Below, piece after piece: positions 18,053 through 27,500 of a stretch of 64,000 nucleotides of DNA. Each line of letters opens with the position of its first letter. Within the stretch, counting starts at the first letter, position 1. The position numbers and the translations under genes are program-made. Source of the DNA: an uncultured Opitutia bacterium (lineage in GTDB: Bacteria; Verrucomicrobiota; Verrucomicrobiia; Opitutales; Coraliomargaritaceae); NCBI GenBank assembly GCA_937136395.1, contig CAKZOI010000070.1:1-64000 (forward strand), written 5' to 3'. The notes beneath the pieces are model-generated. The model was not told the DNA's origin. It saw only the letters and a list, made by a program, of their open reading frames with translations, and made no database searches.

Positions 18053-18209
18053 AACCGTTAATGGACGTTAATGAACGTAAATTATAATAGGATAACTAAA
18101 TGATTTAGAGTTAGTTGTGAATGGCTGGTAGGTGCTGTGACCCGCCATCTAACTCATAGCCAAATTGGCGTAGCCTCTGATTCACGTTAATTAACGTCCA
18201 TTAGCGGTT
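18053..18209. repeat. MITE-like element with 26-bp imperfect terminal inverted repeats
   Basis: The left arm (18053-18078) starts AACCGTTAATGGACGTTAAT; the right arm (18184-18209) is its reverse complement at 24 of 26 positions. Between them an inner pair (GAGTTAG...ATGGCTGG against CCCGCCATCTAACTC) also folds back, so the element could form a long hairpin. It has no coding capacity. The arms contain repeated TTAATGAACGT/TTAATGGACGT units. No clear target-site duplication was found. Confidence 0.55.
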
Positions 18210-18287
18210 TAGAAAATTTCAGTTGGTTGAACTACGAAATTTAGGATAATATTGCTTAGGCAAACACGGTGCGTCCGATCAATTGTA

Positions 18288-18309
18288 GGTTAGGCACTTT
18301 TGCCTGACC
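18288..18309. repeat. Small hairpin
   Basis: GGTTAGGCA and TGCCTGACC pair at 8 of 9 positions around the loop CTTT. It lies 30 bases before a second hairpin. Either could be a decayed REP unit; neither has a T run. Confidence 0.35.
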
Positions 18310-18340
18310 AAGTTTCGGGTGGGTCTCAGCCGTAGAGGTA

Positions 18341-18360
18341 GTCAGACAGGAGTGTCTGAC
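18341..18360. repeat. Short REP-like palindrome
   Basis: Perfect 8-bp arms GTCAGACA and TGTCTGAC around GGAG, followed by TTACG. It lies 50 bases beyond the stop of the exporter ATPase gene. A REP-type unit is likely given the REP/RAYT system elsewhere in the window, but its sequence differs from those REPs. Confidence 0.45.
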
Positions 18361-18410
18361 TTACGAAGAAGCCATAAATATCAATATTTATTAGCGACTT
18401 TTAAGTGAGT

Positions 18411-19097
18411 CTAAGATTCAACAGGCAGAAACCGCCCGTCTTGCATCGGCATCACCACGTCGCAGCGTTCAGCCAGTTCCATATTGTGACTGACCATGAC
18501 GAATGCATTGCCCCTTTCGCGGGAAATATTGCTGAGCAATTCAAACACGCGATCAGCGTTTTTCCGGTCTAGGTTTCCGGTGGGTTCGTCGGCTAGAACC
18601 ACTTGTGGGTCATTGGCCAAGGCGCGTGCGATGGCGACACGCTGTTGTTCGCCGCCGGATAGTTGGTTGCCCATCCGCAGTGCCTTGTCGGCAAGTCCGA
18701 CACTGTCGAGCAGAGACATCCCCGTTTCTTTCATTGCCTTCGGGCTCTTGATGCCGAGCTTTCGCATCGGGATCATCACATTGTCTAAGACGGAAAATTC
18801 CTTGATCAAAAAGTGAAACTGAAAGACGAAGCCGAGGAAGCGGTTTCTCAATTCCGTGCGTTCATCGTCATGCAAGTTCTCTGTCGCTTGTCCGGCCAGT
18901 TTGATGGAGCCAGATTCTGCGCGATCTAATAACCCGAGTAAATAGAGTAAGGTGGATTTTCCGGATCCGGAGTGTCCGACGATCGAGTATGTTTTTCCCT
19001 GCTCTATTTTGAGGCTCACATTTCTCAAGGCGTGGACGCGAGTAAGCCCTTCGCCGAGATGGCGACTTAAGTTACGTGCTTCTAAGATTGGGGGCAT
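18411..19097 (-). CDS. ABC transporter ATP-binding protein, LolD/MacB-type
   Basis: 228 residues, the normal length of LolD-type ATPases. Walker A is GHSGSGKSTLL, the signature is LSGGEQQRVAIARAL and Walker B is VVLADEPTGNLD, all intact. It energises the FtsX-fold permease encoded 36 bases upstream on the same strand. As the last gene of a four-gene operon with an adaptor and an outer-membrane channel, it belongs to a tripartite exporter rather than to a canonical Lol lipoprotein system, which lacks the TolC partner. Confidence 0.9.
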   Translation of the reverse strand: MPPILEARNLSRHLGEGLTRVHALRNVSLKIEQGKTYSIVGHSGSGKSTLLYLLGLLDRAESGSIKLAGQATENLHDDERTELRNRFLGFVFQFHFLIKEFSVLDNVMIPMRKLGIKSPKAMKETGMSLLDSVGLADKALRMGNQLSGGEQQRVAIARALANDPQVVLADEPTGNLDRKNADRVFELLSNISRERGNAFVMVSHNMELAERCDVVMPMQDGRFLPVES

Positions 19098-19133
19098 GTG
19101 TCGTTCTGCTTTGAATGTCTGTTCGCTAGTGGC

Positions 19134-20375
19134 TCAGCTTCCCGAACTGCGGATGACGACTCCTGGTTCCAGTCGAGCCGCTTTGCGGGCAGGGAAGTAG
19201 GAGGCAATGCCGACGACAATGGTGGCGATTGCCGCAGCCCACAGATAGTGGGCGATGTCCCAGTTTACAATGAATGTGTCGGAGGCAAAAATTCCGCGGA
19301 TACGGATTGGTAGACGCGATAAACTGTAGGTAATGATGGCTGCGAAAGTCGCACCACCGAGAATGCCGACGCTTAAAACGATCAAGCCTTGATACATGAA
19401 AATTTTAATAATATCTGCTCGAGTATATCCGATAGAGCGTAGGATGGCAATTTCTCGGGTCTTATCAATTACGATCATGGCGAGCGTATTAAACATACCC
19501 AAACCAGCGATGAGTATGATCGAGGAGACCGTCAGTGCAGAGGAAATACGCAGCACTTTGAATACTTGCAGCCATGTGCGCTCCCGCCACTGCCAACTGG
19601 TAGCGGCGTGAGATAGGCTGGCCTGCATACGTTCGGCGACTTCGGGGGCCTTCGTGGGATCCTCCAAATTGATCTGGATAAAAGACGCGCCGTTTGGCCG
19701 ATCCAGTAGTATGCGCGCTGCGGGCATGTGTAAGAAAATGCGTTCTTTATCTACTTGGCCGATCCCCGTTTCAAAAACGCCAGCGACGCGGTAGCTCCTG
19801 TTTTGCTTGTGCGATTCAATCAGCACGGAATCACCAGGGTGAATGCTTAGCCGCTGGGCCATGCGTTCACCGACGAGGACTGCATAGGGGTTTGCCTTAA
19901 ACGCCTCGATTGAGCCGCGTATGATTTGTTCTTCTAAGTCGGATACCTGGAAGTGCTTTTCCGCATCGATCCCGTAGGGGCGACAACTGTGTGCGCGAAA
20001 ATTGGCGTTGAGCATGCCGCTGCCTCGGACGACGGGTGCCGCTGCGACGACCCCTGGGAAGCGTTGAATCGTCGCCATCAAGCGCTCAGGGAATTGTACG
20101 CCCGGAATATAACGAACATTACTTTCCAGTAGAATTTGAAAATTGGATCCACTCTCTGCTTCCATGCTGCGCATGGTCGATTGGAAGCGGTCCTCTACTC
20201 GGATCATTCCATCGACTCCAAGAATAGTTTTAATGAAAAAATCCTGAAAGCCAGAGGTCTGTGCCTGAGTCACAATAAAAAAGCCGACTCCGAAAACAAT
20301 CCCACTAAAGCTCATGAGCATTGCCCGCTTTCTTGAGAGCAGGAAGCGAAAGGCAATCAGGAGATTCGTGCTCAC
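19134..20375 (-). CDS. ABC transporter permease, FtsX/LolC/MacB family
   Basis: 413 residues starting at a GTG that overlaps the adaptor stop codon. One N-terminal membrane helix (MLMSFSGIVFGVGFFIVTQA) is followed by a large periplasmic domain (about 45-270) and three C-terminal helices with the FtsX core (MIVIDKTREIAILRSIGYTR). MacB and LolCE proteins use this mechanotransmission fold to push substrates from the outer leaflet or periplasm into a channel. The neighbours define a complete efflux assembly. Substrates of such systems include lipids, lipopeptides and siderophores; here the aminolipid-like locus 3 kb away is a candidate source (inference). Confidence 0.87.
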   Translation of the reverse strand: MSTNLLIAFRFLLSRKRAMLMSFSGIVFGVGFFIVTQAQTSGFQDFFIKTILGVDGMIRVEDRFQSTMRSMEAESGSNFQILLESNVRYIPGVQFPERLMATIQRFPGVVAAAPVVRGSGMLNANFRAHSCRPYGIDAEKHFQVSDLEEQIIRGSIEAFKANPYAVLVGERMAQRLSIHPGDSVLIESHKQNRSYRVAGVFETGIGQVDKERIFLHMPAARILLDRPNGASFIQINLEDPTKAPEVAERMQASLSHAATSWQWRERTWLQVFKVLRISSALTVSSIILIAGLGMFNTLAMIVIDKTREIAILRSIGYTRADIIKIFMYQGLIVLSVGILGGATFAAIITYSLSRLPIRIRGIFASDTFIVNWDIAHYLWAAAIATIVVGIASYFPARKAARLEPGVVIRSSGS

Positions 20376-21499
20376 TGTGGCTTGGACTCCTGCTGTGTCT
20401 GGTGACTTTGTATCCGGTCGCCATCTCGTAGTTCAGAGGCTCCATCGATGATGACCAGTTCACCTGCTTCAAGACCTTCTAGGATTTCGACTTGATTGAG
20501 CCCACGTGCGCCAACACGGACTTTTCGCAGTTCAGCACGGCCACTATGTGCGACAAACACGGAGTCGCCGAAGAGCGCTGGTCTGGGAATCAATAGAGTG
20601 TCGGGCTTTCGGTTCCGTATGATGCTCGCTTCGCCGGACAGGCCAGGGAGTAGTAAATGTTCGGGTATTTCGATTTTTAAGAGTACCGTATACTGCTGCG
20701 AGTCGCTGTCAGCTCCCGGTAGCAAATTAGTAATCTTCGCGGGAAACAATTGTGAGCCGTAGGTAAGCAGTCGGACTGTCGCATCTTGTCCGACTTGTAT
20801 GCCCGCGAAATCTTCTTCGTTAATTTTCGCACTGACCAGCAACTTCTCGCTGTGAATGTCGGCAATGTGTGAACGTGCCGCCACCAGCTCCCCAGGAAAG
20901 GCGAAGATCCGATTCACGATGCCGCTCGCCGGTGCAACGATTGAGCTACGCTGAATTCGCAGTTGAACTCGTTTGAGTTGATTTTTTAGGTCCTCTAATT
21001 GTTGCGTTTCGTCTAGCCGTTTGCGCAACTGATTTTCTTGAAATGCCTGATATTCTCTACGTCTGCGCTTGATTTCTAATTCAGGATAATTGCCCGCAGT
21101 GAAGAGTCGTTCGTAGTTCTCTAGCTCTTCGCTAAATCGGGCAAGATCGATTTCTTCCTGCATCCTGAGTTCGAAACGCTGTTCTAGGTGACGAATTCTC
21201 GACTCTAGGGCGTCAGCTTCAAGTTCAAGATCGGTGGCATCCAGTTGAACCAGCAAATCACCTTTCTCGACTTTTTCCCCGAGTGTTAAGCTCGTTTCAA
21301 TCAAGCGTCCGCTTTCCTCGCCGCTAAGTGCGATAATGGATTCGTTCTCTACGCTTACAATCGCTGGGACCGCATCGATCGCCGTGCCTTTCACTGCTGG
21401 GCTTACTGTTACCTCCGTTTGGGTATAGTGCTGGAAACCAAAGATGAGCACAATGGTGACAATTACTACAAGTAAGCTGGTGATCAGTGGTTTCTTCAT
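20372..21499 (-). CDS. Periplasmic adaptor (HlyD/MacA/RND membrane-fusion family)
   Basis: 375 residues. An N-terminal anchor helix (SLLVVIVTIVLIFGFQHY) is followed by a lipoyl half-motif (LGEKVEKGDLLVQLDATDLE), a long coiled-coil hairpin at about residues 75-185, the second lipoyl half (SIVAPASGIVNRIFAFPGEL) and beta-barrel domains. This is the architecture that bridges an inner-membrane pump and a TolC channel. It overlaps the permease gene by four bases and follows the TolC-like gene by 41 bases. Confidence 0.88.
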   Translation of the reverse strand: MKKPLITSLLVVIVTIVLIFGFQHYTQTEVTVSPAVKGTAIDAVPAIVSVENESIIALSGEESGRLIETSLTLGEKVEKGDLLVQLDATDLELEADALESRIRHLEQRFELRMQEEIDLARFSEELENYERLFTAGNYPELEIKRRRREYQAFQENQLRKRLDETQQLEDLKNQLKRVQLRIQRSSIVAPASGIVNRIFAFPGELVAARSHIADIHSEKLLVSAKINEEDFAGIQVGQDATVRLLTYGSQLFPAKITNLLPGADSDSQQYTVLLKIEIPEHLLLPGLSGEASIIRNRKPDTLLIPRPALFGDSVFVAHSGRAELRKVRVGARGLNQVEILEGLEAGELVIIDGASELRDGDRIQSHQTQQESKPQ

Positions 21500-21540
21500 C
21501 GAAATGGACTAATGGTAGCGCCTACGAGAAAGTATGAGCT

Positions 21541-22893
21541 TTAATTTTCGGTGGTGGTCATTCGGGTGAATTCTCTGTAGTCAGAAATTCCCATCAGTGT
21601 ATTCGCTCGAGCTTCATATAGCTTATATTGCATCGTTTCCAATGCCAGTTCGGACGCCTGTAATTGTGGTTCGGTGATACGGCCTGCTTCCAGATCCTGC
21701 TTTGCTTCAAGATACTCATCAGATTGTATCGAATATCGCTGTTCGAGTATATTTAGCTCACGCAGCCTCAGCCCCAGTGAATTCAGAATGCGCTGTTGTT
21801 CGAGCAGTAAGTCACTGGCACTGATTTCAAGCTGTGCTTCTAGGCGGCGTTGCTTGATTTTTGCTTCCATCTTTTGGTGCCTAGTGCGAAAACCATCAAA
21901 GATATTCCAGCTGACGTTGATGCCAGCCGTAACAGCGAAGCTGCTCACGTCATTATCGGTTGCAGTATTCCTCTGACCTTGGACGCCAGAAAGGAATAAA
22001 TTGAAGAGCGGGCGTGTATTGGCAGCGATAATGACTTGTTGTTCCTTATGATGCTCTAGCGAGTTGAGTTGCTGTTGAATGGGATAAAGCTGATAGACTG
22101 CCGATTTGCTGAGCGATTGCTTAGCAGTTTTGTGCCAGTGCAACGCTTGTTCAAGGTCAAGCGCTGGGATTGTGGCAGTGATCTTGAGCGGATTTTTCCA
22201 TCCATAAGTGGTCGCAAAACGCTCTGTGATTTGCTGTTTTCGCGCGCTGATGCGTTCAAGGCTTAGCTCTGATTGTTCCTTTTCAAGCAAGATGGAGCGC
22301 AATTTAACTTTACTGATTTTTCCAGACTTATGTTCTAACTCTGCGCGTTTAATTGTCTCATCGGTAATTTTTTGCTTTTTCAGTTCGTTGTTATATGCCT
22401 GCTCGGCAAGGTGCAGTTGCAGGAAATCTGCACGTAGGTTGCGAATCAGGTCGCTACGTTTTTGTTCCAACTCCAGATTCGCTGATTGGCTGCCCAATTG
22501 TGCTTGTTTGATGCCCGCTTCTATTGCACCCCAGTGGTAAATCGGGCGATAGAGGTTGATACCCGTGTTCATCGCAAAGGTGGAAGTGTCCTCTGAGTTG
22601 CCGCTTTGGTAGTATTCGTTGCGCGGTCCGATATTGGCATAGAGTTTAGCGTTTAGATAGCGTCGGGCCTTGGCTTGCTCGTAGCGCTCGCTCGCTTCGT
22701 CATTGTAGTTTCTGTGTGTTTGCAACGATGGAGCATTGATCTCAGCCGAATTGATGATTGCTTGGAGTTCTGGGTAGACTTCCTCGGGGAGGAAGGCATC
22801 TATGGCGGAATTATTGGCTGCCTCTATTGCAAATGCAGTACTTGTGAGCGATGCTGTTGAGATGATTAGCCGAATGAGAGTGGTATAACGCAT
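21541..22893 (-). CDS. TolC-family outer-membrane efflux channel
   Basis: 450 residues with a signal peptide (MRYTTLIRLIISTASLTSTAFAIEAAN). The mature part is dominated by long amphipathic helices in two repeats (EINAPSLQTHRNYNDEASERY ... is cut short here; key segments are LYRPIYHWGAIEAGIKQAQ and VSWNIFDGFRTRHQKMEAK), the pattern of OEP/TolC proteins. It is the first gene of the exporter operon and should form the trimeric outer-membrane duct for the adaptor and permease. Confidence 0.87.
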   Translation of the reverse strand: MRYTTLIRLIISTASLTSTAFAIEAANNSAIDAFLPEEVYPELQAIINSAEINAPSLQTHRNYNDEASERYEQAKARRYLNAKLYANIGPRNEYYQSGNSEDTSTFAMNTGINLYRPIYHWGAIEAGIKQAQLGSQSANLELEQKRSDLIRNLRADFLQLHLAEQAYNNELKKQKITDETIKRAELEHKSGKISKVKLRSILLEKEQSELSLERISARKQQITERFATTYGWKNPLKITATIPALDLEQALHWHKTAKQSLSKSAVYQLYPIQQQLNSLEHHKEQQVIIAANTRPLFNLFLSGVQGQRNTATDNDVSSFAVTAGINVSWNIFDGFRTRHQKMEAKIKQRRLEAQLEISASDLLLEQQRILNSLGLRLRELNILEQRYSIQSDEYLEAKQDLEAGRITEPQLQASELALETMQYKLYEARANTLMGISDYREFTRMTTTEN

Positions 22894-23089
22894 TGTAAAA
22901 TGATTTAGATGTACAGATGCCTTAGAACGGCTGCATTAATTCGAGAGTTCAAGTTTAAAAAATTGTATCAATTTCGGATTACCCAAGTTGCTCGATTCAA
23001 TGGTATAGTCACACGAAGATTCGTGTATTCATAAAGACGTTGTGTCGTCTTGCGTTTTCCTTGAAGCCCACTCAGAAAATGATTTTGCC

Positions 23090-24448
23090 ATGAAAGTCTA
23101 TTATGATGTGAGTCGATTGATGGAGCGAGCCGCTGCGCCTAGCCCGACAGGGGTGGATCGCGTCGATCTTCGGTATGCATTGTGGACTCGTGAGCAGGCA
23201 TCGACTTGGCACGCGCTGACACAGCGCCCTGAGGGCTTGAGCTTGCTTGACGATTATTGTGTGGATAATTTGTTAACAAGTCTCCAGCAGCGTTGGATTT
23301 TGGGTGCGAGAGATCCCGAAAAGGATGCCCTATATGAACTGCCAGAGTTTTGGGCCTTGGAGGGCAAACTGTCCGTGCTTGAGAAGGCGGCGCGTGTAAG
23401 TCTCCGCGAACGACTCGATGGGCGTGCGCGACTCGAGTGGCCGTTTTATATACAGCCTGAATGGAGTCGGCGATTGATCCGTATGAGGCGAAAGCCTATC
23501 CGCGTGTGTGAAACCTTCGACCCGCAAGGCCTATATTTTAATATTGGGCACAATTTTCGTTTCAAAAAGGCGGCCGAAGCCATTTCTAAGCAGTTCGTAG
23601 AGCGAAGCGTTATTTTCATGCACGATGTGATTCCTTTGTTGTATCCGGAGACGCAGCGGGCGATCAGTCAGCAGCATTTTCGTTGCTTTTGCGAATGGGT
23701 GGATCGTCTGAATGGGCAACTGATTGTTAGCTCGCAGTCGACGATTGCGGATTTGAACCAATTGAGGGGGCGTGGGCTCGATTTGTTTGGCACTCACTTG
23801 GGGGCCATTATCCAACTGCCACTCCCCGTGGAGCCTTCATTTGCGCAGGCATCCGTTGCATGTTCGGAATCGATGGAGTCGACTGATCCTTATTTTTTGA
23901 TGCTTGGGACTTGGGAGCCCAGGAAAAATTTCGACTTATTATTAGATGTATGGGAACGTCTAGTTGCCACAGGGAACCCCAGAGCGCTTTTGAAATGGGT
24001 GGGGCGTCGTTCGGAAATCTCGCCTCGATCAGTCAAGCGGCTTGAGCGCTTAAAGGCGATGGGTTGGATTGAAGAATTGGGGGTAGTTTCGGATGTGGAG
24101 ATTCGTGAACTTTTTTCCAGCGCGCAGTCATTACTTTTTCCAAGCTTAGCCGAAGGGTGGGGGCTACCTTTAGCAGAGGCGCTTGCAGCTGGCTTGCCAG
24201 TAATTGCTTCCGATTTGCCTATTTGCCGCGAGGTGTCGCAAGGCTTGGCGGAGTATTTGGATCCTTTGCGCCCCGAGCTTTGGCTTCAATCCGTTTCCGA
24301 ATTCGCTATTGCGAATTCGGAGGCTCGGAATGCGAGCAAACGACGTATACGAAGTTTTCAAACCTCCACTTGGGAGGCGTATTTTAATCTTTTGAGCTTG
24401 GATAGGCTTGCGAGCATTTCGGGGGCGTCAAGAAACACTAGTTTTTAG
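23090..24448 (+). CDS. GT4 glycosyltransferase
   Basis: 452 residues from the ATG at 23090 (MKVYYDVSRLMERAAAPSP); a GTG at 23042 would add 16 residues that do not fit the family. The stretch SPTGVDRVDLRYA is typical of a GT4 subgroup in exopolysaccharide loci. C-terminal motifs are GTWEPRKNFDLLLDVWERL and SLAEGWGLPLAEALAAGLP, the donor-binding EX7E region. It stands alone between the divergent exporter operon and the subtilase gene, with its own 196-base upstream region. Confidence 0.85.
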   Translation: MKVYYDVSRLMERAAAPSPTGVDRVDLRYALWTREQASTWHALTQRPEGLSLLDDYCVDNLLTSLQQRWILGARDPEKDALYELPEFWALEGKLSVLEKAARVSLRERLDGRARLEWPFYIQPEWSRRLIRMRRKPIRVCETFDPQGLYFNIGHNFRFKKAAEAISKQFVERSVIFMHDVIPLLYPETQRAISQQHFRCFCEWVDRLNGQLIVSSQSTIADLNQLRGRGLDLFGTHLGAIIQLPLPVEPSFAQASVACSESMESTDPYFLMLGTWEPRKNFDLLLDVWERLVATGNPRALLKWVGRRSEISPRSVKRLERLKAMGWIEELGVVSDVEIRELFSSAQSLLFPSLAEGWGLPLAEALAAGLPVIASDLPICREVSQGLAEYLDPLRPELWLQSVSEFAIANSEARNASKRRIRSFQTSTWEAYFNLLSLDRLASISGASRNTSF

Positions 24449-24503
24449 GCCCATTGCCTGCTCTTGCGATAAGACCCGCTTGACAGCCCCGTTGTATGCC
24501 TCA

Positions 24504-24543
24504 TTGTCATACTGCCTTACTATTATATAATTAATCTGCAGGA
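24504..24543 (+). promoter_or_regulatory. Sigma70-type promoter and ribosome binding site of the subtilase gene
   Basis: TTGTCA (24504-24509), a 16-base spacer and a perfect TATAAT (24526-24531) precede AGGA at 24540-24543, seven bases before the ATG at 24551. It is the clearest promoter in the window. Confidence 0.65.
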
Positions 24544-24550
24544 TGTTCGC

Positions 24551-27500
24551 ATGAAAGCTAAAAGCATAGTAACTACGATTGTCGTCGGACTTTGCTTATT
24601 AGCAGGCCTAAGAATGCTTACTCGGTCGTCTTCTGTCGATGAGTCGCCGACAGTGCAATTGTCCTCTCCAGAGGTGAGTTCGTTCGTGCCGGACGGTGGT
24701 GACTCATCAGCGACGGTGGGTCAATCGCAGGCGTCTGAGGCATTTGTTCAACAGGGGGGAGGAGTCGAGCCCGTCGCAGCTGAATTCACTCAAGGGGGAG
24801 TTCAATCTCAGGTTCCGTCAATGTCTGATCAGTCCACAGGGGCATCTCCGTCGCCTAGTATTGCGGACCTTTTGGAAGATGCCGATATGACGGACCCAAA
24901 AGTGCGGGCTCGTATTGTAAAGCAAGTTCAAGAGAAAGAATCAAATGATCGTCAATTGTTGATCGATAAGGCGAAGCAATTAGGGGTTCCGCTTCGTATA
25001 GAGCAACCCGATGGGCACATTGTGGAGCTCATTGGTTTCCAGGGGGACGAACCGATTTATCGCACAACGCTGAACCTGAGTGCTGCGATTTCCAGCGGTG
25101 CGAGTTCCGTTCGGGAGAGTCCCTACGGGTTGTCCGGTAGTGGCATTAAGGTCGGAGTTTGGGATGGTGGTTCGGCTCGTAGTTCGCATCAAGAGTTGGT
25201 CGGCCATACGAATTTACGTAATTCTGGTGCTCAGTTTTCGAATCATGCGACACATGTTGCTGGTACCATCGGTGCATCTGGAGTTCGAAGTAATGCCAAG
25301 GGAATGGCTCCTGGTGTAGAAATTGACTCCTATGATTGGAATAGTGATTTAAGCGAAATGCTTTCCGTTGGTGCGGCTGCGGCATCTGGTTCTGGGACTG
25401 TCTCGATATCAAATCACTCGTATGGGATTGTTGTTGGCTATACCTATGACGGCTCCAGTTGGCGTTGGTACGGGGATGGGACTTCTTCTAGCGATGTAGA
25501 AGAGGACTTTGGGCGGTATACATCGCTTACGCGAGATTGGGATGCTGTGGCCAATCAGTTGCCGTATTTAACGATCTTCAAGGCCGCGGGTAATGATCGA
25601 AATGATACACCTTCGACGGGGGACTTGGTCTATTCGCCTCAGGGGAATTTTTTGTTCAGTTATTCGAGTGGTTCGCGCCCTGGTGGTGATGGAGATTATC
25701 GAAATGGATATGAGTGTCAGGCCTATGCTGCAGTGGCTAAAAATATAATTACTATCGGAGCGGTTACGGATGCCGTTTCAGGAAGTAATCGCCAGGCCAG
25801 TGCGGCGTCTATGAGTTCGTTTTCATGTTGGGGCCCGACGGATGACGGTCGTATTAAACCGGATCTGGTAGCGACGGGGGTCGGAGTGGAATCATGCGTC
25901 GCGAGCAGTGATACTGCCTATTCGACTTATCAAGGCACGAGTATGGCGACTCCGTCTGCGGCAGGGTCTACTGCCTTGCTGGCTGAATTATATCGCTCCG
26001 AGTTCTCGGTAGGTTTCATGCCTTCAAGTTTAATGAAAGCTTTATTGATACATACGGCAGATGATCTTGGTACTGTCGGTCCAGATTATCAAAACGGTTG
26101 GGGACTCATTAACGTTCGTCGAGCTGCAGATCTTATATTGGCTCACAAAGCGAGTCCGAGTAGTCCTATAATTTTTGATGAGTCTCTAATTTCGAGTTCG
26201 CAGACCTTCACTCATGAATTTGATTGGGACGGGGTTAGCCCAATACGCGCAACACTTTGTTGGAATGATCCAGCAGGTGCGACGCGCAGTCAACATGATA
26301 GCCGTTCGCCCAGTTTAGTGCATAACTTGGATCTTAAGATGACTGCGCCAAATGGCCAAGTGTTTCAGCCTTACGTGATGCCTTTTGTCGGAAGTTGGAC
26401 TGTCGGGTCTATGGATTCAGCAGCAATCAACGGTAAAAATAACGTCGATAACATTGAGCAGATTTATCTCCCCACGCCATCGCAGGCGGGGCGTTATTCA
26501 GTAACTGTTTCACTGGATGGCTTGTTGACCAAGAGTCAGCAAGCATTCTCCCTAATTCTCTCGGGAGGTCAATCTTCTGGAAGTGATGAGAGCCGCATCC
26601 TCCGTCTGAGCGGGGACTTGGCATACGGGGCGATTCAGGTCGGGGCGGCGGCCACTCGTAATGTACTGATCGAAAACTTGGGTAACTCCGCTTTAACGGT
26701 TAGCGGAATCTCACTGCCAACAGGCTATTCAGGAAATTGGAGCGGCGTGCTTACACCCGGCGCGAGTCAGACTGTGCCCATTCAGTTCAGTCCTACTGCC
26801 ACTAGCAGCTATGGTGGCACTTTACGTGTGAATACAGATGCGACATCGGGTATTAATTCAGTAATTCTTTCAGGGTCGGGCGTGGCCGCCAATACCATTA
26901 ACACTCTAGTCAATGGGCAGTCGGTACCTGGGCTTAGTGGCACGGCTCAATCGGTTCGTTATTATCAGCTGTCAGTGCCTGCGGGGCAGTCGATATTAAG
27001 TTTTGAAATGACGGGTTCTGGTGATGCAGATTTGTATGTCCGATTCGGCAGCTTGCCCACTGTTGATGACTGGGATTTTCGTCCTTATTCAGGAGGAAGC
27101 GATGAAGCAGTGACGGTGAATGGCCCGCAGGCGGGTGTGTGGTATGTCATGGTTCGAGGGTATAGCAGTTATTCTGGACTCGAATTAAGGGCTGCTTATG
27201 AGGGCTCGTCTGTTGTCTCCAGAGTGATCGAGCTTCAGGGCGACTTGGATTTTGGTAATATTCCAGTGGGCGACTCGGTTCAGCGCACACTTATTATCCG
27301 CAATCTAGGCACCTCCGCTTTATTTGTATCGGGGCTGACGCTACCCACGGGCTTCTCTGGGACTTGGGCTGGCTCCATTGCGCCTGGGGCGCAGCAGTCA
27401 GTCGCGGTTACATTTTCGCCAGTCGCGGAGCAGGTGTATTTGGGCTCAGTGGCGGTGCTCTCAGACCAGACCTCTGGCGTGAATACGCGCCCTGTGAGTG

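Larger units (their letters stand above)
17931..18410. other. Gene-free stretch
   Basis: No convincing coding frame was seen on either strand. The stretch is AT-richer than its surroundings and contains the 157-bp MITE-like inverted repeat (18053-18209) and two small hairpins (18288-18309 and 18341-18360). It separates the glycosyltransferase group from the end of the exporter operon. Confidence 0.6.

Noticed and set aside
18411-20375. Calling the ATPase and permease LolD and LolC
   Set aside because: An adaptor and a TolC-type channel share the operon, which does not fit the Lol system.
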